From DASXBJ01 sp036491755 (GTDB lineage: Bacteria; Chloroflexota; Dormibacteria; Dormibacterales; Dormibacteraceae), in assembly GCA_036491755.1 (NCBI GenBank), contig DASXBJ010000028.1:1-20722 (forward strand): 20,722 nucleotides of DNA, given 5' to 3'. Of the stretch, positions 1 through 6,879 are shown piece after piece. How positions within the stretch are numbered: position 1 is the stretch's first letter; every line of letters starts with the position of its first letter. A program made the translations under genes and the position numbers. The notes beneath the pieces were generated by a model. The model had not been told where the DNA came from, did not search any database, and saw nothing but the letters and a program-made list of their open reading frames with translations.

Positions 1-279
1 TGACTGAGCCACGAGTGGGATCGGGGTTGACGAATCACCGAGCTTGAAGGTGAGCAGGCTGTCGTAAATCGCGTGAAAGAACGGGTCGGCATCGAAGTCG
101 ACGCCACCCCGGCTCGGATCGGTGTCCTTGCTGAAGTCCCACGTGTACGCGTCGTCGACCACGAGGGTCTTCGAAGCGGCGTTGGTAGTAGAGCTGTTTC
201 CGCTGGTGCCACATGCCGCCCCCAGACTGATGGCGAGGACACCTAGCGCGCCTATCCACAGTGTGCTGCGATTTCGCAT
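1..279 (-). CDS. Peptide-type ABC transporter substrate-binding lipoprotein, N-terminal part (cut by left edge)
   Basis: The first 93 residues of a secreted lipoprotein are present and the frame stays open to base 1. A short basic start (MRNR) leads into a hydrophobic stretch ending LGAAC, so Cys23 is the likely lipidated residue; a Ser/Thr-rich linker follows. The mature part contains VVDDAYTWDFSKDTDP and FFHAIYDSLLTF, which match the start of family 5 solute-binding proteins (DppA/OppA type: a beta strand, then 'DP...', then 'xxYDxLxTF'). Such proteins capture oligopeptides or similar solutes outside the membrane for an ABC importer. The start is ATG at 279; a GGAGG (293-297) lies 13 bases upstream, rather far. 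It diverges from an aminopeptidase gene, which supports a peptide-related substrate. The true substrate and the permease genes lie outside the window. Confidence 0.82.
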   Translation of the reverse strand, partial: MRNRSTLWIGALGVLAISLGAACGTSGNSSTTNAASKTLVVDDAYTWDFSKDTDPSRGGVDFDADPFFHAIYDSLLTFKLGDSSTPIPLVAQS

Positions 280-424
280 CTTGCGAATGCTTCCTCCCCT
301 AACTTCCGGGCTTAAGATATTAGATCTCGAACTGCCAGAAAAATCTAAGTAGCGGGAATATACCTTTTATGAGGACGTTTGTGATCAACCGGTTTCGGAT
401 CGTTGCGGCCTCCAGGGGACCTTT

Positions 425-1939
425 TTGATCGGCCCCGACGCGGTGCGGGTGACCCTCAGCCCCATAACACCTGCGGAATCAATCGTTGCTGATGTGCTGG
501 CGGTCGCGGTGGTGGCTGGAGCACCAGTCGACCCGGTACTTGCTGCGCTCGATCCCGGCGCCGCCGCATTCGTCGCCTCGGGAGAGCACAGCGGGAGGCT
601 CCATGAGATCCTGATCCTGCCGGCCAGACCTGGGCTGGCCGCCGGTCGGATCCTTCTTTACGGCCTGGGGTCTGCAGATGACATCGATGGCAGTCGCCTC
701 AGGTTCGCCCACCAGGAGATGGTTCGCGCCGCTCGCGAGTTCGGCCACGGAAGGATCGCGGTGGTGCGGGCGGGAGCGCTCCGACCGGAGGACTTCGGTG
801 CGGTCATCGAGGGCGGCGTTGCAGGCATGTGGGACCGCCGCGCCAGAAGCACCGGACCCCACCCCGCGCCGCTGACCGAGCTCAACCTGGTCGGCTTCGG
901 CGACGCGACCGCCGCGGCGGCAGATGTTTCGCGGCGCCTCGGCGAGGCCACTGCCCGAGCGCGCGAGTGGCAAAACGCTCCGGCGAACGAGCTGGGCCCA
1001 GGCCGCATGGAGCTCATCGCTCGCAACCTGTCCGAGAGATTTGGCCTGGAGTGCGAGATCCTGGGAACGGACGCTTTGGCGGCGGACGGCTATACCCTGC
1101 TGGCTGCCGTCGGCGCCGCCTCGGACGACCCGCCGCGACTCATTCGGCTGCAGTATCGCGGAGGCCGCGCCGACGGCCCCAATCTGGCCTTGGTCGGTAA
1201 GGGCATCACATTCGACAGCGGTGGACTCTCGCTCAAGTCAGCCGACGGGATGGTCAAGATGCGCGGCGACATGGGCGGGGCGGCCGCCGTTCTGGCAGCG
1301 ATTCAAGTGGTGGCGGAGAGCCGCCTGGCGATCAACGTCATGGCGATCGTCGCCGCAGCTGAAAACTTGCCCGGACGCGGAGCCCAGCGACCCGGAGACG
1401 TCTGGAAAAGCGCCGCGGGAAAGACGGTCGAGGTGCTGAACACGGACGCGGAAGGGCGGCTGGTGCTCGCCGACGCGGTCACTTACGCCATCCGCTCCGG
1501 CGCGACCCACATCGTCGACCTGGCAACTCTCACCGGCGATGCACGAGCCGCGCTCGGCCACGCCGCGTCGGCGGCCATCAGCAACGATGACCACCTCTGG
1601 GGCCTCCTGGAGCGGGCTGGAGATGTTGCCGGTGACCGCGTGTGGCGGTTGCCCATCTATCCGGACTTCCGGGCCCTGATCCAGAGCCAGAGCGCTGATC
1701 TGAAGAACGCGAACTACGGCGAGGCCGGCGTGATCACAGGCGGCATGTTCATCGGCGAGTTCGTCGATGGACGGCCCTGGGCTCACCTCGACATCGCCGG
1801 CAGCCACTGGAACGAGAATCACCTCCACCGCGACATCCCTCGAGGGCCGCTTGGGGCTGGCACGCGGCTGTGCTATCGATTGGCGGAGTTGATGGCGGCC
1901 GAGGCTGGAGGGTCGGGTGCCGGCACCTACACGAGGTAA
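425..1939 (+). CDS. pepA: Leucyl aminopeptidase, peptidase family M17
   Basis: This 504-residue protein has the size and layout of cytosolic M17 aminopeptidases, which remove N-terminal residues from peptides using two metal ions. All the classic metal and catalytic positions are visible: Lys259 and Asp264 (VGKGITFDSGG), Lys271, Asp282 (MRGDMGG), and Asp341, Glu343 and Arg345 in NTDAEGR. The N-terminal 170 residues form the variable macro-like domain. I chose TTG at 425 because AGGGG (414-418) sits six bases upstream and no better in-frame start is near. It is the first gene of a plus-strand run with a hydroxyacid dehydrogenase and a creatininase-family enzyme, and it diverges from a peptide-binding lipoprotein, so a role in using imported peptides is likely. 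The family assignment is secure; the substrate preference is unknown. Confidence 0.95.
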   Translation: MIGPDAVRVTLSPITPAESIVADVLAVAVVAGAPVDPVLAALDPGAAAFVASGEHSGRLHEILILPARPGLAAGRILLYGLGSADDIDGSRLRFAHQEMVRAAREFGHGRIAVVRAGALRPEDFGAVIEGGVAGMWDRRARSTGPHPAPLTELNLVGFGDATAAAADVSRRLGEATARAREWQNAPANELGPGRMELIARNLSERFGLECEILGTDALAADGYTLLAAVGAASDDPPRLIRLQYRGGRADGPNLALVGKGITFDSGGLSLKSADGMVKMRGDMGGAAAVLAAIQVVAESRLAINVMAIVAAAENLPGRGAQRPGDVWKSAAGKTVEVLNTDAEGRLVLADAVTYAIRSGATHIVDLATLTGDARAALGHAASAAISNDDHLWGLLERAGDVAGDRVWRLPIYPDFRALIQSQSADLKNANYGEAGVITGGMFIGEFVDGRPWAHLDIAGSHWNENHLHRDIPRGPLGAGTRLCYRLAELMAAEAGGSGAGTYTR

Positions 1940-2966
1940 CCACACGCCAGTCCTGATCGCGTCGTGGCTCGACCGCGGCCACGCGGAGCGCATCGCCGCC
2001 TCCGAACCAGACCGGATCGAGCTGATCTATGAACCGGAGATCTTGCCGGTTCCTCGCTACGAGGCGGACCACCATGCACCCCCGCGGCCCCTTTCCCAGG
2101 AGCAGCTCGAGAGGTGGCGGAACCACTTGAGCCGGGCTGAGGTTGCGTTCGAGTTCGATTGGGAACGGCCGGATCAGCTGCTCAAGCGAGCGCCCAAGCT
2201 GCGCTGGGTCCAGGCATCCAGCTCAGGGATCGGCCCGCTGATCGAAAAGCTCGGCCTGGCCGGCTCGCCGCTCGTCATCACGAACGCGGCTGGCGTTCAC
2301 GCTCAACCTCTGGCCGAGTTCGTGATTCTTGCGGCCCTGCATTTCGCCAAGGAGATGCCGCGATTGAACCAATGGCAGAAGGAACGCCACTGGGAACGCT
2401 TCTGCGGCTACCAGGTGGCCGGTTCACGGATGACTCTGATCGGCCTGGGGAAGGTCGGTTCCAGGATCGCTGAGCTGAGCGCGGCACTTGGGATTCAGGT
2501 GACGGGGCATCGGCGAACGGCCGGCGGCCAACCTGTGCCGGGTGTTCTCACGGTGGTTGACGCGGATGGACTGGACAGGGCGCTGCCGGAAACTGACATC
2601 CTCGTCATCGCGGCCCCGGACACCCCCGAGACCGCCAACCTGGTCAATCGGAGGCGCCTGGAGCTGCTGCCCTCCAACGCCGTCGTGGTGAACGTCGGGC
2701 GCGGTTCACTCATCGACGAGCAGGCGATGATCGAGCTGCTCCAGGCCGGGCGCCTCAGGGGCGCCGCACTCGATGTGTTCGCCAAGGAGCCACTACCGGC
2801 CGAGAGCCCTTTGTGGGGCATGGCCAATGTCATCGTCTCGCCGCATTCGGCGAGCACGGTGGTCCAGGAGAACGACCGCCTGGTCGACCTGTTCATCGAA
2901 AACCTGCATCGCTATCTGGACGGGCGCGAGCTTGTCAACGTTTTCGACCACCGAAGGAAGTACTGA
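1917..2966 (+). CDS. D-2-hydroxyacid dehydrogenase family protein
   Basis: This 349-residue protein belongs to the NAD(P)-dependent D-isomer 2-hydroxyacid dehydrogenases, which interconvert 2-oxo and D-2-hydroxy acids. The Rossmann motif GLGKVG is at 176-181. The catalytic triad is recognisable as Arg262 (VNVGRGSLID), Glu291 (LDVFAKEPLP) and His310 (VSPHSA). GHRR after the second strand (about 197-200), in place of an acidic residue, hints at NADP(H). The GTG start at 1917 overlaps the end of the aminopeptidase gene by 23 bases and has GGAGGG (1907-1912) four bases upstream, so the two are probably translated together. The substrate cannot be told from sequence; processing of an oxo acid released from peptides or amides is a guess based on neighbours. 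Confidence 0.92.
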   Translation: MPAPTRGNHTPVLIASWLDRGHAERIAASEPDRIELIYEPEILPVPRYEADHHAPPRPLSQEQLERWRNHLSRAEVAFEFDWERPDQLLKRAPKLRWVQASSSGIGPLIEKLGLAGSPLVITNAAGVHAQPLAEFVILAALHFAKEMPRLNQWQKERHWERFCGYQVAGSRMTLIGLGKVGSRIAELSAALGIQVTGHRRTAGGQPVPGVLTVVDADGLDRALPETDILVIAAPDTPETANLVNRRRLELLPSNAVVVNVGRGSLIDEQAMIELLQAGRLRGAALDVFAKEPLPAESPLWGMANVIVSPHSASTVVQENDRLVDLFIENLHRYLDGRELVNVFDHRRKY

Positions 2967-3004
2967 GTGCTCCAGCAGGCCAAGCCTGTGTTCAGCTCTA
3001 GCCG

Positions 3005-3682
3005 ATGAGGGTCGCCGACATGAACTGGATGCAGATGGAGTCGTACCTCGAGCGCGACGACCGCATCGTTCTGCCGCTCGGCTCCACCGAGCAGCATGCC
3101 TATCTCTCCCTGGCCACTGATTCGATCCTGGCGGAGCGCGTATCAGTCGAAGCAGCCCAGCCACTCGCAGTCCCCGTGCTGCCGGCGCTCGCCTACGGCG
3201 TCACCCCTAACTTCAGCAGCTTTCCATGCAGTCCGAGTGTGCGGCTGGACACATACCTTTCATTCGTGAGCGAGCTGTTGGATTCGCTTCGCGCACAGGG
3301 GTTTCGCCGGCTCTTGCTTGTGAATGGCCACGGCGGCAATTCTCCAGTCGAGTCGCTGGCAAGGGATGGCGTGGTTCTTCACAACTGGTGGAAGTCACCA
3401 AGGACCTGGGCGGTTGTCCAGCAGACCGACGCCGATGCATCGCATGCGTCGTGGATGGAAAACTTCCCGTGGACGCGTCTCGCAGACGTTGTCGTGCCGC
3501 CGGGCAAGAAATTGCCGGCGGCTCTCGATTCCAGCGATCCAGCAGCGATCCGCGCTCTTCTCGGCGATGGTTCGTTTGGCGGCTACTGGCAGCGTCCGGA
3601 CGATGAGTTGGCCCGCCTCTGGCTCACCGGAGTCGAAGAGACTCGCGAGGTGCTGGCGAACCTTCCCCACGCCGCCCACTGA
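3005..3682 (+). CDS. Creatininase family amidohydrolase
   Basis: This 225-residue protein is a short member of the creatininase/creatinine amidohydrolase family (usually about 240-260 residues). These metal enzymes hydrolyse cyclic or linear amides; members include creatininase, ArfB and MftE. Expected metal ligands are Glu29 and His31 (GSTEQH), Asp39 (LATD), His109 (NGHGGN) and an acidic residue in HASWMEN (His147, Glu152). The His31-Asp39 spacing is one residue shorter than in the common EQHGPHLPLGTD form. It starts 38 bases after the dehydrogenase with no clear ribosome site. ATG 3005 is used here; ATG 3020 is an alternative. Co-direction with the aminopeptidase suggests cleavage of an amide or lactam in the same route. 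True creatinine hydrolysis is not implied. Confidence 0.87.
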   Translation: MRVADMNWMQMESYLERDDRIVLPLGSTEQHAYLSLATDSILAERVSVEAAQPLAVPVLPALAYGVTPNFSSFPCSPSVRLDTYLSFVSELLDSLRAQGFRRLLLVNGHGGNSPVESLARDGVVLHNWWKSPRTWAVVQQTDADASHASWMENFPWTRLADVVVPPGKKLPAALDSSDPAAIRALLGDGSFGGYWQRPDDELARLWLTGVEETREVLANLPHAAH

Positions 3683-3715
3683 ACCTGAGTCGCGGACGAG
3701 CAATCCGGGACTGGG

Positions 3716-4672
3716 TCACGGCTTTGAACTGGGGTTCGGGCTGGAGGTGGGCGAAGGGGTAGGCCCGGGTGGCAGGGCAACTCGCGGTGGCAGCACCGTC
3801 TGTCCGTTGGGGTCTCGCTGATCGAGGGGGTATGCGTTGGGGATCGGCAGGCCGTCAGCCCCGATCGGAACGTTTGTGATGACACCGCCCTTACCCGACG
3901 TGTCGAGGACCACGGGGTGCCCGTCCTGGTCGTATAGAAGGACACCCTTCAATGGCTTCCCATCCGACGAATATGGATAGATGTTGGTCGCGCCGGGCAG
4001 GTCATAACCTGCCTGGACCGGCGGGACGTACAGGCTGGAGGGATCGCCGCCGTAGTACGCGTAGCTGGAGCCCGTGCTCATGTCCACCAGGACGGGCAAC
4101 GCAATCACTGCGATCGCCACATTTGCCGCCACAGCGGCGACTCGCCAGGCGTGTTTATCCGGCAAGCCACGCCGACCCAGTCGTACGGAGACCACGACGG
4201 CCACGACCGTGGCCAGGATCTGGAAAAGGCCCAGGCTTGAGAACGGGTTCGGAATCGGCCGGAGATTGTCTTGGCCTCTGAACAAGAAGGCGAGAAAGAG
4301 GACCGCCAGATACGCGCGCAGGATCCACCAGCCCGGGCGCAGCTCTGGCAGCATGGCGCGCACCTCTCGGTATGCCCGCGTGCCGGTGGCCGCGCGTACC
4401 AACGCCAATGGTCTGTCGCGCATCCGTCCGCGTCGTTTTGTCTCGCCCGTTTCGGATGGAGCGCCGAAAGCGAGCCTGAGCTCAGCGGCGTAAGCCTCAG
4501 GCGTGCCGAGACGCTCTTGCAGCGGAACGTCTGACTCGCTCGCAACCTCCGCGAGATGGCTCTCGAGGTCTTCGAGCAGGCTCTCACGCTCCTTTTCGGG
4601 GAGCGAGGCAAGGGCGGCCCGCACGGCCTCTGAATAGCTGGCAACGTCGTTGGCTGGATTGCTATCTGGCAT
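3716..4672 (-). CDS. HAAS-type (DUF1700-like) membrane protein partnered with PadR
   Basis: This 318-residue membrane protein begins with a helical domain of about 75 residues (SLPEKERESLLEDLESHLAE, then TPEAYAAELRLAFG). That pattern is typical of HAAS/DUF1700 domains, which sit next to PadR regulators and are thought to sense and relay signals. Three hydrophobic segments follow at about 113-131, 146-164 and 176-198. The rest, about 120 residues, is probably extracytoplasmic and ends in a Pro/Ser-rich tail (PPGPTPSPTSSPNPSS). Its start overlaps the end of the PadR gene by 11 bases, so the two are almost certainly co-expressed. The outer domain, rich in Gly, Pro, Tyr and Asp, matches nothing I recognise. 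The ligand and output are unknown. Confidence 0.8.
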   Translation of the reverse strand: MPDSNPANDVASYSEAVRAALASLPEKERESLLEDLESHLAEVASESDVPLQERLGTPEAYAAELRLAFGAPSETGETKRRGRMRDRPLALVRAATGTRAYREVRAMLPELRPGWWILRAYLAVLFLAFLFRGQDNLRPIPNPFSSLGLFQILATVVAVVVSVRLGRRGLPDKHAWRVAAVAANVAIAVIALPVLVDMSTGSSYAYYGGDPSSLYVPPVQAGYDLPGATNIYPYSSDGKPLKGVLLYDQDGHPVVLDTSGKGGVITNVPIGADGLPIPNAYPLDQRDPNGQTVLPPRVALPPGPTPSPTSSPNPSSKP

Positions 4673-5033
4673 TGGCAGTGCTCCTCCCGTTGAGCAGTTG
4701 ATCGAGGGCGCTGGTGAGCGACCCCCACGTTTTGGCGGATTGATCGAGTGAGTTGCGGCCCCGATCGTTCAGCGCGTAGTACTTGCGGTGAGGTCCTTCC
4801 TCGGAGGGAACGACGTACGACTTGAGGTCTCCCGCCCGGAAGAGCCGGCGCAGCGTCCCGTAGACCGAGGCGTCGCCCACGCCATCCAGCCCGCTGTCGC
4901 GCAGCCGACGTAAGACGTCATATCCATAACTGTCTTGCTCGGCGAGGACCGCCAGGACCGCCAGGTCCAGCACTCCCTTCAGAAGCTGGCTGGTGTCGAT
5001 GGGACTGCCGTTCGAATGCTGCATCCTGCGCAT
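4662..5033 (-). CDS. PadR family transcriptional regulator
   Basis: This 123-residue protein is a compact PadR winged-helix repressor. LLKGVLDLAVLAVLAEQDSY followed by GYDVLRRL gives helices 1-2. The recognition region is ASVYGTLRRLFRAGDL (about 76-91), and the wing is EEGPHRKYYALNDRG. PadR proteins usually repress their own operon and a linked membrane or transport gene. Here the downstream, overlapping partner is a HAAS-domain membrane protein, a common pairing. ATG 5033 is used; ATG 5024 is possible. No Shine-Dalgarno sequence precedes either, and TACTAT lies just upstream of ATG 5033, so the mRNA may be leaderless. A self-complementary TAGTACTA just upstream could be an operator. It diverges from a lipoprotein gene. 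Confidence 0.9.
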   Translation of the reverse strand: MRRMQHSNGSPIDTSQLLKGVLDLAVLAVLAEQDSYGYDVLRRLRDSGLDGVGDASVYGTLRRLFRAGDLKSYVVPSEEGPHRKYYALNDRGRNSLDQSAKTWGSLTSALDQLLNGRSTANAR

Positions 5034-5037
5034 AGGA

Positions 5038-5045
5038 TAGTACTA
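5038..5045. promoter_or_regulatory. Palindromic TAGTACTA at the PadR start (possible operator and -10)
   Basis: TAGTACTA is a perfect 8-base palindrome 5-12 bases upstream of the PadR ATG on the minus strand. It overlaps a possible -10 (TACTAT, or TAGTAC with TTGGCG 17 bases further upstream). PadR family proteins often bind short AT-containing palindromes in their own promoter, so self-repression is plausible. An 8-base palindrome is short and could be chance. Confidence 0.3.
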
Positions 5046-5171
5046 CGGATTGCGGATTAGTGCGCCAAAACGTGGCAAACGGCCTGAGATCGGATCAACA
5101 CAATGGCCGATCAGCCCAGTAGTGTTCGAGGTCACGGTTACGTTCACGCGACTGGAATAGTTCTTCAGGTG

Positions 5172-6104
5172 ATGCTGGTGCCCAAATGGCGGAGCGCGGC
5201 GGCGCAGGGAATTGGCGCGATCGCGTTGATAGCAGTTCTGAGCCCTGGGTGCGGTGCCAATCACGGGGCCTCATCCGACGGCTACCGCATCGCGGTGGCT
5301 CCGCACGATTCGGAGCTGCTGACCGATCTCGACGGCACGCTCAACGCGCGAGTCAACAGTGACGGAACGGCGTGCCTCTGGATCACTTCGCAACAGACCA
5401 GCATCGCGGTCATCTGGCCTACCGGCTTCAGTGCCCGAGGTAACCCTGTCGGCCTGTTCGACGAGCGCGGCTCACGTGTGGGTACTGCAGGCGGTCACCT
5501 GGAAGTGGGCGCGGGCCAGGTCAGATCTATTGAGTCACAGCCCGTCACCGGCTGCACGGGGTTGAATGCTTCGGTGGTCGGCGGACCCTTGCCTCCTATG
5601 CCCGAGGCCAAGCCTGGCACGCAGATCTACTCCAACCAAGATATCGGCGACATGGTGAACATCGTCAACTCGAATCCAGATGTCTTCGGCGGTCTGTGGG
5701 GAACGCCGGATCATGTGATCACGATTGCGATCGCAGCCGGCGGCGACATGAATCGTGCCAATGGGGCTCGGGCCCAGATCGAGGCCATCAAGTCCACATA
5801 TCTGCCCCAAGACCACACGCCATCCCCTGGCAGCCTTGAGGCCACGTATGTCGCCTGGCGAGTCGGATTCATCACCACAGACAGGAGTCTTTTGAAGCTG
5901 AACGCGGTCTTGAGCCGAGTCACGAGCACTCAGGCCTTCATGAAGGATGTCGGCAACCACTTGGTGTCCTGGGGTCTGAACACCCCTCGACAAGCGGTAT
6001 CTGTGGGCCTGGATCTGATCACCCCCGTAATGTCGGAAGATGCGCAAGCCAAGTTCGGCGGCTGGGTCGTTCTGGAAACGGCCTCGCCCGTGACGCCCGC
6101 GTAG
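5172..6104 (+). CDS. Hypothetical lipoprotein
   Basis: I do not recognise this protein. The frame is open from ATG 5103, but the first 23 residues look non-coding, and a lipoprotein signal begins at ATG 5172: a basic start (VPKWR), a hydrophobic run (GIGAIALIAVL) and lipobox-like SPGC. GTG 5178 is also attractive because AGGTGA (5167-5172) ends five bases before it. The mature part of about 280 residues is polar. It has a first, beta-rich half with GTACLWI and a Cys in VTGCTGL, and a second half that looks helical (MVNIVNSNPDVFGGLWG, LNAVLSRVTSTQAF, LDLITPVMS). It diverges from the PadR-HAAS pair across about 140 bases, so that regulator may control it. It ends five bases before the tRNA-Glu CCA end on the opposite strand. 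Confidence 0.7.
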   Translation: MLVPKWRSAAAQGIGAIALIAVLSPGCGANHGASSDGYRIAVAPHDSELLTDLDGTLNARVNSDGTACLWITSQQTSIAVIWPTGFSARGNPVGLFDERGSRVGTAGGHLEVGAGQVRSIESQPVTGCTGLNASVVGGPLPPMPEAKPGTQIYSNQDIGDMVNIVNSNPDVFGGLWGTPDHVITIAIAAGGDMNRANGARAQIEAIKSTYLPQDHTPSPGSLEATYVAWRVGFITTDRSLLKLNAVLSRVTSTQAFMKDVGNHLVSWGLNTPRQAVSVGLDLITPVMSEDAQAKFGGWVVLETASPVTPA

Positions 6105-6108
6105 CGAC

Positions 6109-6185
6109 TGGTAGCCCCGGCGGGATTCGAACCCGCGATCTCAGCCTTGAGAGGGCTGCGTCCTAGTCCACTAGACGACGGGGCC
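6109..6185 (-). tRNA. tRNA-Glu (CTC anticodon), CCA encoded
   Basis: On the minus strand the sequence folds as a complete cloverleaf: acceptor GGCCCCG with CGGGGCT (the first pair is G-U), D stem GTCT/GGAC, anticodon stem CAGCC/GGCTG with loop CTCTCAA, T stem GCGGG/CCCGC with loop TTCGAAT, and discriminator A. The anticodon is CTC, reading GAG. The 74-base body spans 6112-6185, and the 3' CCA is encoded at 6109-6111. It lies nine bases downstream of tRNA-Val, so one transcript is likely. Confidence 0.97.
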
Positions 6186-6194
6186 ACGTGCGAA

Positions 6195-6269
6195 TGGTGG
6201 GCGGCATTGGGTTTGAACCAATGACCTCTCGCGTGTGAGGCGAGCGCTCTCCCACTGAGCTAGCCGCCC
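6195..6269 (-). tRNA. tRNA-Val (CAC anticodon), CCA encoded
   Basis: The minus strand folds as a cloverleaf: acceptor GGGCGGC/GCCGCCC (seven perfect pairs), D stem GCTC/GAGC, anticodon stem CTCGC/GCGAG with loop CTCACAC, T stem ATTGG/CCAAT with loop TTCAAAC, and discriminator A. The anticodon CAC reads GTG. The 72-base body spans 6198-6269, with CCA encoded at 6195-6197. It is the first of two tRNAs on this strand. Confidence 0.97.
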
Positions 6270-6281
6270 GCGGGACCAATC

Positions 6282-6287
6282 ATTCTA
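6282..6287 (-). promoter_or_regulatory. Likely -10 element for the tRNA-Val/tRNA-Glu transcript
   Basis: TAGAAT (minus strand) lies 12 bases before the 5' end of tRNA-Val and matches the -10 consensus at five of six positions. No convincing -35 is found at the usual spacing. The 44-base gap to the divergent pterin dehydratase start must hold both promoters. Confidence 0.4.
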
Positions 6288-6313
6288 CCCAGCGCCGTAC
6301 GATCCTAGATGGG

Positions 6314-6649
6314 ATGGCCGCGCCCCTGGCCGAGCGTCATTGCGTGGAGTGCAAACCGGGCACGCCATCGCTCTCCCGCGAGCAGGCGGCCGAGCTGCTC
6401 GAACAGCTGCCCGGGTGGACCATTGAAGACGCCGGCCACCTCGAGCTGACCCGAACTTTCAAGTTCAAGGGGTTCATGCCGGGAGTGGACCTGGTCAACC
6501 GGTTTGCCGCCGTCGCCGAGGCCGAGGGCCACCACCCCGACCTGCTCCTCACCTACGGCTCGCTCGTGGTCCGGTTGTGGACGCACGCCGCCGGAGGCCT
6601 GACCGAGAACGACTTTGTCCTTGCCGCGCGCATGGAGCGGGCCATTTGA
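6314..6649 (+). CDS. 4a-hydroxytetrahydrobiopterin dehydratase (pterin-4-alpha-carbinolamine dehydratase)
   Basis: This 111-residue protein has the full length and core motifs of the PCD/DCoH family: LLEQLPGWTIED at 28-39, FKFKGFMPGVDLVNRFAAVAE as the first helix, the active-site EGHHPDL, then VRLWTHAAGGLTENDF. The enzyme dehydrates 4a-hydroxy-tetrahydropterin in the cytosol, recycling the cofactor of aromatic amino acid hydroxylases; bacterial members are also linked to folate or molybdopterin metabolism. An unusual N-terminal stretch holds two cysteines in HCVECKPG (about 9-16). No Shine-Dalgarno sequence precedes ATG 6314, but TACGAT (6298-6303) could act as a -10 giving a very short leader. 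No hydroxylase gene is nearby, so the pathway is open. Confidence 0.92.
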   Translation: MAAPLAERHCVECKPGTPSLSREQAAELLEQLPGWTIEDAGHLELTRTFKFKGFMPGVDLVNRFAAVAEAEGHHPDLLLTYGSLVVRLWTHAAGGLTENDFVLAARMERAI

Positions 6650-6711
6650 CCATTTCTTAACTGCATCTCCCGTGAATTGTCGGCATTCCCGTGCTACCTT
6701 CTCGGGACTCA

Positions 6712-6879
6712 ATGCACTTCTTCATCTGCTGGTTTTTCCATCAAAAAGAGCGTGAGGTACTGCTGAAGGGGATCCTGCCGGGGGGGATCGACGCCGTTGT
6801 CTTCTGCTGGCGCTGCGACCGGATGCGCGGCCGGGCGGTGCGCGTCCTCCAGCTGAGTCCCAACGGCCTCCGGGCTTAG
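6712..6879 (+). CDS. Possible small protein with a CxxC motif (55 residues)
   Basis: A short reading frame fills the gap between the pterin dehydratase and the convergent ABC transporter gene, overlapping the latter's stop by four bases. It begins MHFFICWFFHQKEREVL and contains FCWRCDRMRGRAVRV, so two cysteines spaced CxxC lie in a probable beta hairpin followed by a basic stretch. About 46 of 55 codons end in G or C, as expected for a real gene here. An extended -10 (TGC then TACCTT, 6692-6700) lies just upstream, predicting a leader of about six bases. I recognise no family. It could be a small metal-binding or nucleic-acid-binding protein, or a chance frame. Confidence 0.45.
   Translation: MHFFICWFFHQKEREVLLKGILPGGIDAVVFCWRCDRMRGRAVRVLQLSPNGLRA

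Noticed and set aside
5103..5171. Longer start for the lipoprotein at ATG 5103
   Set aside because: No ribosome site precedes it, and it would place about 23 polar residues before a complete signal peptide.
5930..6187. Minus-strand open frame reading MAPSSSGLGRSPLKAEIAGS and onward
   Set aside because: This is the well-known false translation of a tRNA gene; the region is tRNA-Glu plus antisense of the lipoprotein gene.
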